Source of the DNA: BRHc4a sp049323915
GTDB lineage: Bacteria > Bacillota > Desulfotomaculia > Desulfotomaculales > Desulfocucumaceae
Length of the DNA: 64,000 nt
Direction: 5' to 3'
Assembly (NCBI GenBank): GCA_049323915.1
Contig: JBMOPC010000131.1
Span: 89,297 to 153,296, forward strand
Shown here: positions 57,789 to 64,000 of the stretch, one piece after another
How positions within the stretch are numbered: position 1 is the first letter of the stretch
Layout of the letters: every line of letters begins with the position of its first letter
Notes under the pieces: model-generated
What the model was told of the DNA's origin: nothing
The model's input: the letters and a program-made list of their open reading frames with translations, nothing else
The model's database searches: none
Program-made: the position numbers and the translations under genes

Positions 57789-59333
57789 ATGAGGAAGATC
57801 TACGAAGACCTGGCCCAAAGAAGAGAGAAGATAATGCAGATGGGCGGGGAAAAGGCGGTGGCCAGCCAGAAAAAGGCCGGCAAGTGGACAGCCCGGGAAA
57901 GGATAGAGTATTTCTTTGACCCAGGCACCTTTACCGAGATAGGGCCTTTTGTGAAGCACCGCATCACCGCTTTCGGAATGTCTGAAAAAGAAGTGCCTGC
58001 CGAGGGAGTTGTGGTGGGCTACGGCAAGGTCAACGGCAGGATGGTTATGGCCGCCGCCGAGGACTATACCGCCATGGCCGGCACCTTTGGCGAGTACCAT
58101 GGCAAAAAATTCGCCCAGGCCATCGATATGGCCAAGGAAATGGGAATTCCCTTTGTGGGGATGAACGACTCCGGCGGGGCCCGCCTGCAGGAGGGCATAG
58201 ACACCCTTCAGGCTTATGCCTGGCTGTTCAGGTCCCAGAACCTGGCCTCGGGTATTATTCCCCAGCTGGCGCTCCTTATGGGCCCCTGCCTTGGCGGCCA
58301 GGCCTACCATCCGGTTATGCAGGACTTTGTATTCCAGTGCAGGAAAACCGGTTTTATGGGGATTGCCGGCCCCGCCTTCGTAAAAACCCAGCTGGGCATT
58401 GACATAGACCTGGAAACGCTGTGCGGCATAGAGGCCCACGCGGTAAAGTCTGGCTGCACCCAGGTGGTGGTGGAGGATGACCGGGACTGCCTGGATAAGA
58501 CCAAGGAGCTCCTAGGCCTCCTGCCCCAGAACAACAGGGAAAAGCCGGCCCGGGTGGACACCGGGGACGACGCCATGCGTCTGGTCCCCGAGCTTGACGG
58601 GCTGGTTCCCGAGCACACCCTGATGCCCTACGATATGCATGAAGTAATATACAAGATTGTTGACAGCGGCTACTTCTTCGAGATATCGCCCATGTTCGCC
58701 AAAAATGTGATAATAGGCTTTGCCCGCTTCAACGGCAGGGTGACCGGGGTGGTGGCCAGCCAGCCCAACTGGATGGGTGGAGTAATCAACTGCGACGCCG
58801 CCGACAAGGTGGCCAGGTTTGTCAGGTTCTGCGACCTTTTCAACATACCTCTGGTCAATATACACGACACCCCGGCCTTCATGATTGGCCCCTACGAAGA
58901 GTGGAAGGGAATACTGAGGCACGGCGCCAAGATGCTGTATGCCTATATCGACGCCACCGTTCCCAAGGTCTCGCTTATAATCCGCAAGTCCTTCGCCGGC
59001 GCCTACCTGGGGATGTGCTGCAAGGACACCGGCGCCGACATGGTGTTTGCCTGGCCCGAGGCCACAGCCACCATAGTGGGTGCGGAGACCGCGGCCAGCG
59101 TCATATTCGCCAAAGAGATCAAAAACGCTGAAAATCCCGCCGAGGTTAGGGCCGCCAGGATCAAGGAATACCGCGACCTGTACGAGAACCCGTACAGCGC
59201 CGCCGAGCGGGGGTACATCGACAACGTGATCATGCCTTCTGAAACAAGGAGATATATCTGCAGCGCCCTGGACCTGCTGGAAAACAAGTCCGTGGCCAGA
59301 CCCTTCAGGAAATACTCCAATATCAATCTTTAA
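57789..59333 (+). CDS. Acyl-CoA carboxylase/decarboxylase carboxyltransferase subunit
   Basis: A 514-residue carboxyltransferase of the propionyl-CoA carboxylase beta / methylmalonyl-CoA decarboxylase alpha family. Two crotonase-like halves: NDSGGARLQEGIDTL and GPCLGGQAYHPVMQDF with an oxyanion loop in the N-half; HDTPAFMIGPYEEWKGI and KSFAGAYLGM and AWPEATATIVGAE in the C-half. It exchanges a carboxyl group between acyl-CoA and biotin on the small carrier encoded next. Length is that of MmdA/PccB rather than the 580-residue glutaconyl-CoA decarboxylase alpha. ATG 57789 follows TTGGAGG. No biotin carboxylase or membrane decarboxylase subunit is adjacent. Confidence 0.93.
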   Translation: MRKIYEDLAQRREKIMQMGGEKAVASQKKAGKWTARERIEYFFDPGTFTEIGPFVKHRITAFGMSEKEVPAEGVVVGYGKVNGRMVMAAAEDYTAMAGTFGEYHGKKFAQAIDMAKEMGIPFVGMNDSGGARLQEGIDTLQAYAWLFRSQNLASGIIPQLALLMGPCLGGQAYHPVMQDFVFQCRKTGFMGIAGPAFVKTQLGIDIDLETLCGIEAHAVKSGCTQVVVEDDRDCLDKTKELLGLLPQNNREKPARVDTGDDAMRLVPELDGLVPEHTLMPYDMHEVIYKIVDSGYFFEISPMFAKNVIIGFARFNGRVTGVVASQPNWMGGVINCDAADKVARFVRFCDLFNIPLVNIHDTPAFMIGPYEEWKGILRHGAKMLYAYIDATVPKVSLIIRKSFAGAYLGMCCKDTGADMVFAWPEATATIVGAETAASVIFAKEIKNAENPAEVRAARIKEYRDLYENPYSAAERGYIDNVIMPSETRRYICSALDLLENKSVARPFRKYSNINL

Positions 59334-59353
59334 AAATCAGGGAGGATGCCGCC

Positions 59354-59563
59354 GTGAATGTTACTGCTCCAATGGTTGGAAAGCTGGTGTCGGTGGATGT
59401 GAAATCCGGAGACGCGGTAAAGAAAAACGATGCCGTGGCCACCATCGAGGCCATGAAGATGTTTGTAAAAATATATTCACCCGCCGACGGGCGGGTGGCC
59501 GAGATAAAGTCCTCTCCCGGGGATGTGGTCAACCCGGAAACGGTGATAATGGTCCTAGCCTAA
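59354..59563 (+). CDS. Biotin/lipoyl carrier protein, minimal
   Basis: A 69-residue protein that is just the biotinyl domain: the biotin lysine is in EAMKM (residue about 35) and the flanking hairpin VTAPMVGKLVSV and YSPADGRVAEI complete the flattened barrel. No Pro/Ala-rich linker as in longer carriers. GTG 59354 is eight bases after GGGAGG and 20 bases after the carboxyltransferase stop, so both belong to one complex. Confidence 0.93.
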   Translation: MNVTAPMVGKLVSVDVKSGDAVKKNDAVATIEAMKMFVKIYSPADGRVAEIKSSPGDVVNPETVIMVLA

Positions 59564-59588
59564 AAAACCCCTGGGGGGCTGGAATTGC

Positions 59589-59645
59589 GGGTCTGAATTC
59601 AGAATTATTCTGGATTCTGGCTCCTGGATTCTGTATTCCGACCCG
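59589..59645. repeat. Inverted class-1 heptad element with head sequences at both ends
   Basis: It begins GGGTCTGAATTCAGAAT and ends TGTATTCCGACCC; between are TTCTGGA, TTCTGGC, TCCTGGA, TTCTGTA. Both ends carry the head motif GGGTC(G)GAAT, inverted relative to each other. Confidence 0.75.
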
Positions 59646-59653
59646 GAAGCTCT

Positions 59654-61759
59654 TCACAATAAGCTATTATTGTATTTATTGAATTTGCGTACTATGGTGG
59701 ACTGGTCCACCTTCAGAACCTTGGCAGCCTTGTATGTGCTGCCATATTCTTTTAGTGCGTTTAATATAAGCTGCTTTTCCACCTGGGTGACCGCCTCCTT
59801 TAAGGGCAGTATCCCCTTGACGGTTATCCCGGGGGAATAGCTCGGCTGGTCCCTGAAAAGGCAGGAGGAAATGTTTTCGGCGGTTATGATCTGTTCCGGC
59901 GTTGTGACCATCAGTCTTTCGATTATGTTTTCCAGCTCACGGACGTTTCCCGGCCAGTCATACCTTAAAAGGGCGTCATAAGCCCCCGGGGCGAAGTCCT
60001 TTTTGATTTTGTACGCCTTGCTGAATTTTCTCATGAAGCTGAAAGCCAGAGGTATGATGTCCTCTTTTCTTTCCCGCAGAGGGTAAATGTGAAGGGGCAC
60101 CACATTGAGACGGAAATACAGGTCCTCCCGGAATTTGCCCTCCCGGACCAGCGTCTCCAGGTCCCGGTTGGTGGCGGCTATTATACGCACGTTGACAGCA
60201 ATGGGCCTGCTTCCGCCAACCCTCATTATTTCTCTTTCCTGTATCGCCCGCAGGAGTTTTACCTGGAAGTCCTTGGGGGTATCGCCTATTTCGTCAAGGA
60301 AGAGGGTGCCGTTGTTGGCCAGCTCGAACATTCCGGCCTTGCCCTCGCGGCTGGCGCCCGTGAATGCGCCCTTTTCGTACCCGAAGAGCTCCGACTCCAG
60401 AAGTCCTTCGGGAACCGCCCCGCAGTTTACGGCTATAAAGGGCCCGCCCTTTCTGGTGCTGTTGGAGTGTATGATGGTGGCTATTACTTCCTTGCCCACG
60501 CCGGACTCCCCCAGCAGCAGCACAGTGGAGTCCACCTGGGCAAGCCTCAGTACGGTGCTTATCAGCTCCTGCATTTTGGGGGAATTAAATATCAGCCCCT
60601 TCTGGCTGAACTGTTTCTGCCTCAGGTGGGCAAGCTCCTGGTGATACCTTTCGCTCAGTTCCTTGCTCTGCTCCAGCTCCTGTTTCAGGCGGTTGAGCTC
60701 GGTCAGGTCCCTTACATTTATTACAATCCGGAAAATATGGCCTTCCGGGTTTTTTACCGGGCTGGCGGTGATAAGCAGGTGATTTCCCGGCTGGGTCTCT
60801 TCCACCCGGGTGACGGCCTCACCTTTTTTAAGCACCGTTTCAATTATTGAAGAGGGGAAAATGCCCTCTCCGGAAAGGTCGGTCATGTTCTTGCCCTGAA
60901 GGTACAGGGGCGGCCTTCCTGTAACTCGCTCGCAGGCCTGGTTTGACTTTATTATATTTCCTTCGCAGTCGGTTATCAGTATTCCGTCGTATGAGGACTG
61001 TATTATGCATTCCAGCTCGTTGTTCAGCTGCTTGACCGAGCTCAGTTCCTCGGATATAAACTCAATCTCTGAAACATCCTGGAACACCGCCACGGCCCCG
61101 TCAACCTGGCCCTTTTCAATTATCGGGCTGCGGTTGGTCAGGTAGGTGTGGGTTCCGGTGGAATAATTGACGCTGAACTTGTAATGCCTCTGGGCCTTTC
61201 CCTCCTTCAGCACGTCCAGCAGGCCCTGGGGTATTATAACCTCCGACAGGTGCCTGCCCAGTGCCTGTGACTTGCCGCGGCGGGTTATTTTTTCGGCGGC
61301 GCTGTTGAATATGGTTACGATGCCATCCCTGTCCACCGCTATTATCCCGTTATGGGCCGAATCCAGTATTGTCTCGCCCTGCTGCAGCATTTTGGTGGCA
61401 AGGTTGAACAGCTCCGGTGTCACTTTGTTTTTGTCCAGCACCCCGGTCAGCCTGTTTTCTCCGTCCACCACAGGAAAAACGGTTCCGGGAAGGGACCAGG
61501 CGTCCACCAGGGGCGAGTCTCCGGTAAGGACGGCCACGTCTTTTTCCATGACCTCGCCAACCGTTACGGGTTTGTTGATTCCGTCCGGGCCGGCCGCAAA
61601 CAGTTGATCCCTTGTGATGACGCCGGCTATTTTCCCGGTGTCGTCCACCACCGGGATGCCGCTTGCCTCTATGTTGTTCATCAGCCACCAGGCTTCAATG
61701 ATGGGGCGGTCCTGGGCCAGGGAGGCAGTGGTTCTGGTCATCAGCTTTTTTACCAGCAT
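59654..61759 (-). CDS. Sigma-54 activator with CBS pair and two PAS domains
   Basis: A 701-residue enhancer-binding protein. Order: two CBS motifs (residues 1-115; GIPVVDDTGKIAGVITRDQL and VFPVVDGENRLTGVLDKN, in part), which usually sense adenine nucleotides; PAS 1 (about 125-235) and PAS 2 (about 248-365); AAA+ domain (about 390-620) with Walker A GESGVGKE, the sigma-54-contacting GAFTGA and LFLDEIGD; and a C-terminal Fis-type HTH (GSTYKAAKVLKVDQSTIVRK). No receiver domain, so it senses ligands or energy charge directly. ATG 61759 follows AAGGACGGG. It probably activates one or both -24/-12 promoters nearby. Confidence 0.93.
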   Translation of the reverse strand: MLVKKLMTRTTASLAQDRPIIEAWWLMNNIEASGIPVVDDTGKIAGVITRDQLFAAGPDGINKPVTVGEVMEKDVAVLTGDSPLVDAWSLPGTVFPVVDGENRLTGVLDKNKVTPELFNLATKMLQQGETILDSAHNGIIAVDRDGIVTIFNSAAEKITRRGKSQALGRHLSEVIIPQGLLDVLKEGKAQRHYKFSVNYSTGTHTYLTNRSPIIEKGQVDGAVAVFQDVSEIEFISEELSSVKQLNNELECIIQSSYDGILITDCEGNIIKSNQACERVTGRPPLYLQGKNMTDLSGEGIFPSSIIETVLKKGEAVTRVEETQPGNHLLITASPVKNPEGHIFRIVINVRDLTELNRLKQELEQSKELSERYHQELAHLRQKQFSQKGLIFNSPKMQELISTVLRLAQVDSTVLLLGESGVGKEVIATIIHSNSTRKGGPFIAVNCGAVPEGLLESELFGYEKGAFTGASREGKAGMFELANNGTLFLDEIGDTPKDFQVKLLRAIQEREIMRVGGSRPIAVNVRIIAATNRDLETLVREGKFREDLYFRLNVVPLHIYPLRERKEDIIPLAFSFMRKFSKAYKIKKDFAPGAYDALLRYDWPGNVRELENIIERLMVTTPEQIITAENISSCLFRDQPSYSPGITVKGILPLKEAVTQVEKQLILNALKEYGSTYKAAKVLKVDQSTIVRKFNKYNNSLL

Positions 61760-61972
61760 GTTTTATCCCGTCCTTCCTAGCTTTTGATTTCTCCGAAACA
61801 TTTAAAATTCCTTTACCGGCATACATAAGAGATTTTTCCTTTGTGTTTCGGCGGACATTTTAAAATATGATTGCAAGGGGCGGCGGGGAGGTTTTTGCTT
61901 AGGCCGCATAGAAAAAGAGGTGAATATGACTTTGTGCATTCCGGTGAAATATTGCTTTCAGGAGGTATTGGC
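61760..61972. other. Divergent gap between the two activator genes
   Basis: 213 bases holding the promoters of both regulators. ACATTTAAAAT (61799-61809) recurs as ACATTTTAAAATAT (61854-61867), a possible binding site or -10 zone. No further gene; a short frame upstream of GTG 61973 is just extension. Confidence 0.4.
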
Positions 61973-63412
61973 GTGCCCAGGTTAAATGAAGAGCTGGCGG
62001 ACCTTTACCGCCGGCTTGAAACGGTCCAGCACCTGAACCGGGAGCTGGAGGCCATTATAGAGAGCTCCTCGGACGGTATTTTCGTCACTGACGGGGAAGG
62101 TGTGGTCCTGCGCGTAAACAAGGCCTATGAGCAAATAACCGGCTATTCCGCCGACAGGCTCATTGGAAAGTCGATGCACCAACTTATGGCCGAAGGTCTG
62201 TTTGAAAGATCGGTAACCCTGGAGGCCATTTATCATAAGAAGCCCTTCACAACCGAGCGCAAGGGCGTTTCCGGGAATGCCCTGCTGGTGACGGGCAGGC
62301 CGGTGCTGGATGAAAAGGGCGGCGTTTTCCGGGTGGTCGTAAGTGTGAGGGACTTCAACGAGCTCAACCGCCTTCGCCACGAGGTGCAGTACCAGCGCGC
62401 ACTGGCCCAGCACTTTGCCGCCGAGCTTAACATGCAGCGTGTGCGTGTAAACAGCGAAAAGCTGGTGGCCAAGTCTCCCGCCATGATGCAGGTGGTGGAA
62501 CTGGCCGCCCGGGTTGCCCAGTTTAGCACAACAGTTTTGCTTCTGGGAGAATCCGGCGTGGGCAAGGAAGTTCTGGCCCGGTTTATACACGAGAACAGCC
62601 CCAGGGCGGAAAAGCCTTTCATCAAGGTCAACTGCGCCGCCATACCGGAGACCCTGCTGGAGACCGAGCTTTTCGGGTATGCGCCGGGGGCCTTCACCGG
62701 GGCCACCAGGGAAGGAAAGCCCGGGCTGTTTGAGCTGGCCCACAGGGGAAGCATACTGCTGGACGAGATAGCCGAGATTCCCCTGAGCCTGCAGGCCAAG
62801 CTGCTGAGAGTGCTGCAGGAGCCGGAGATCGCCAGGGTGGGGGAGACTAGGCCCCGCAGGATTGATGTCCGGGTAATTGCCTCCACAAATAAAAATCTGG
62901 CCGAGGAGGTGCAAAAGGGAAAGTTCAGGGGAGACCTGTATTTCCGCCTCAATGTGGTGCCCATCAACATCCCCCCCCTGAGGGAGCGCACCGAGGATAT
63001 CATCCCCCTGGTGGCGCTTTTTTCACAGCGGCTGCAGGAAAAATACGGCGCCAGCAAGATTTTCAGGGCCGAGGTTCTTAACCGCTTTCTTGCCTACCAG
63101 TGGCCGGGCAATGTCCGTGAGCTGGAGAACCTCGTGGAGCGTTTATTCGTTGTGGCGCCGGGAAAGGAGATAGACCTGAGCTTCCTGGACACATTTCAGA
63201 GCAGGGCCGGCAATTCATCTTCCCCTGTCACAGTGCACGACATTGTTCCGCTTAAGCAGGCGGTTTATGAGGTGGAGCGCCAGCTTATTGAAAGGGCGCT
63301 GTCCATATACGGCAGCTCCTATAAGGCCGCCGAAGTGCTTAAGGTGGACCCGTCCACTATTATAAGGAAAAAGAACCGGAAGGATGTTGCCCGGCGGGCC
63401 AATAAGAAATAG
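61973..63412 (+). CDS. Sigma-54 activator with single PAS domain
   Basis: A 479-residue enhancer-binding protein: coiled start (LADLYRRLETVQHLNRELE), PAS domain (about 20-130, SSSDGIFVTDGEGVVLRVN in part), AAA+ domain (about 155-395; GESGVGKE, GYAPGAFTGA, ILLDEIAEIP) and Fis-type HTH (GSSYKAAEVLKVDPSTIIRK) ending at 479. Its HTH and PAS resemble those of the divergent CBS-PAS-PAS activator, so they are likely paralogues. GTG 61973 is seven bases after AGGAGGT; upstream frame to 61871 has no ribosome site. It lies directly before the TAXI transporter promoter. Confidence 0.93.
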   Translation: MPRLNEELADLYRRLETVQHLNRELEAIIESSSDGIFVTDGEGVVLRVNKAYEQITGYSADRLIGKSMHQLMAEGLFERSVTLEAIYHKKPFTTERKGVSGNALLVTGRPVLDEKGGVFRVVVSVRDFNELNRLRHEVQYQRALAQHFAAELNMQRVRVNSEKLVAKSPAMMQVVELAARVAQFSTTVLLLGESGVGKEVLARFIHENSPRAEKPFIKVNCAAIPETLLETELFGYAPGAFTGATREGKPGLFELAHRGSILLDEIAEIPLSLQAKLLRVLQEPEIARVGETRPRRIDVRVIASTNKNLAEEVQKGKFRGDLYFRLNVVPINIPPLRERTEDIIPLVALFSQRLQEKYGASKIFRAEVLNRFLAYQWPGNVRELENLVERLFVVAPGKEIDLSFLDTFQSRAGNSSSPVTVHDIVPLKQAVYEVERQLIERALSIYGSSYKAAEVLKVDPSTIIRKKNRKDVARRANKK

Positions 63413-63441
63413 CGGGGCGGTTGGCGGGGAATGAAGGTGTA

Positions 63442-63501
63442 AACCGGGGCGGTGCTGCAAATATTCAGCAATCATTGCAATGTTGCAGCACCGCCCCGGT
63501 T
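63442..63501. repeat. 19-bp perfect inverted repeat before the TAXI operon
   Basis: AACCGGGGCGGTGCTGCAA and its exact complement TTGCAGCACCGCCCCGGTT flank 22 bases. It may be the terminator of the activator gene (no T run) and also encloses the candidate activator dyad at 63468. Confidence 0.8.
63468..63482 (+). promoter_or_regulatory. Candidate activator-binding dyad upstream of the TAXI gene
   Basis: GCAATCATTGCAATG contains the palindrome CATTGCAATG. It shares GCAATCAT and the CATTG/CAATG half-sites with 56343-56364, and lies about 75-85 bases upstream of the -24 element. Confidence 0.5.
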
Positions 63502-63553
63502 ATCTTGTCATGCCTTCCCTGAAAAATGCCGAAATTATCAGTATTTTTGGACT

Positions 63554-63567
63554 GGCATCTTAATTGC
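63554..63567 (+). promoter_or_regulatory. Sigma-54 (-24/-12) promoter of the TAXI transporter gene
   Basis: TGGCATC-TTAA-TTGCA: GG at 63554-63555 and GC at 63566-63567, ten bases apart, with canonical TTGCA at -12. The leader to the start codon is about 235 bases; between 63570 and 63810 I see no other supported gene, only a small hairpin AGTCTGGAAAGCTTCAGA-like. Confidence 0.85.
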
Positions 63568-63813
63568 AAATTGTTTAACTAATTATTGTTGCCGGGAGGT
63601 GTGGCCAGGGGCAAAAAAGGCGGGCAGACAGGGGCTGTGTAAACTCCGGACTTGTAGTAAGTGTTGTTGCAAAACTGCAGCGCGTAAAATCAGAAGTCTG
63701 GAAAGCTTCAGAAATCAAAGATTGCTTTAAGGTGTTTGTTTGTGTGGAGTGGGGATTGGTTTTAAGTCGGTAAGCATCAAATTTTAAAATTTAAGAATCA
63801 TGGAGGCGGTAGT

Positions 63814-64000
63814 ATGAGGAGACAAAAATTTTTATGGTTGGTTTTAGCCCTTTTTGTCGCAGCAGTTTTAGTTGCCGGCTGCGGGGGAGGGGACAAGCCC
63901 CAGTCCGGCAAGCCTGCGGAACAGGCGAAGACAAAAGACCTCAATGTGGCCACAGGCACCACCTCGGGGGTCTATTACGTGCTGGGTAACGGGATGGCCC
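63814..64000 (+). CDS. TAXI family TRAP transporter solute-binding lipoprotein (3' end outside window)
   Basis: The first 62 codons are in the window. ATG 63814 lies eight bases after GGAGG. A lipoprotein signal (LALFVAAVLVAGC, lipid Cys23) is followed by a Gly/Lys linker and then LNVATGTTSGVYYVLGNGMA, the start motif of TAXI-type TRAP binding proteins (AtGttGgvYYplGngma). TRAP transporters import organic acids or amino acids with Na+ or H+. Behind a sigma-54 promoter next to two activators, it probably imports the substrate of the acyl-CoA operon. Confidence 0.88.
   Translation, partial: MRRQKFLWLVLALFVAAVLVAGCGGGDKPQSGKPAEQAKTKDLNVATGTTSGVYYVLGNGMA

Noticed and set aside
57048..58439. 463-codon minus-strand frame across the dehydrogenase and carboxyltransferase genes
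   Set aside because: Crosses two well-supported genes in antisense, without ribosome site or motifs.

Overview
The window looks like a chromosomal segment of a sporulating, anaerobic Gram-positive of the class Clostridia. A Pelotomaculum/Desulfotomaculum-type member of the Peptococcaceae fits best; that name is inference from gene content, not a database result. Supporting signs are a CotF-like spore coat protein, WhiA/YvcK/RapZ, S-layer-homology proteins, frequent TTG/GTG starts behind strong GGAGG ribosome sites, a K+-dependent type membrane pyrophosphatase, sigma-54 with PAS-type activators, and an acyl-CoA dehydrogenase/acyl-CoA carboxyltransferase/biotin-carrier operon as in syntrophic or fermentative acid metabolism. 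No rRNA, tRNA, CRISPR array or intact transposase was seen.

Layout. 1-25 kb is a housekeeping block in an order known from Bacillus: secA (3' end), prfB with its +1 programmed frameshift, a YitT-family membrane protein, split transketolase, an SLH protein (minus strand), ftsE-ftsX-M23 peptidase, a CtpA/B-type protease, a MinJ-like PDZ membrane protein, a CooT-like protein, family-4 uracil-DNA glycosylase, a DUF2508-like protein, a binding-protein-like lipoprotein, a second SLH protein, uvrB, an AbrB-type regulator, uvrA. 25-38 kb holds uvrC, a Cof-type phosphatase, a ROK sugar kinase, a glycogen-debranching-type glucosidase, phosphoglucose/phosphomannose isomerase, rapZ-yvcK-whiA, a hexapeptide acyltransferase, a DUF1405 protein and rpoN. 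38.6-47.3 kb is the lower-glycolysis operon gap-pgk-tpiA-gpmI-eno, then secG and hppA. 47.3-55.1 kb is mostly minus strand: rarD, dinB with two LexA-type boxes, a double-GTPase dynamin-like operon with three very small partner genes, an unrecognised HTH/zinc-finger protein and an RMD1-like membrane protein. 55.2-64 kb has a small acidic ORF, a CotF-like coat protein, then a sigma-54 regulon: acyl-CoA dehydrogenase, carboxyltransferase and biotin carrier behind a -24/-12 promoter, two sigma-54 activators (one with CBS and two PAS domains, one with a single PAS), and the start of a TAXI-type TRAP solute-binding protein behind a second -24/-12 promoter. The two promoters share an upstream dyad sequence, which ties catabolic operon, transporter and activators together.

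Many intergenic gaps carry degenerate tandem heptanucleotide tracts (CAGRANN or its complement TTCTGNN; a second class based on GCTAGAA). They cluster at gene 3' ends, sometimes supply the last codons of a gene (uvrC, the DUF2508-like gene), and in two places are arranged as inverted pairs. Together with the dynamin operon and the sigma-54 module they are the most interesting parts of the window.
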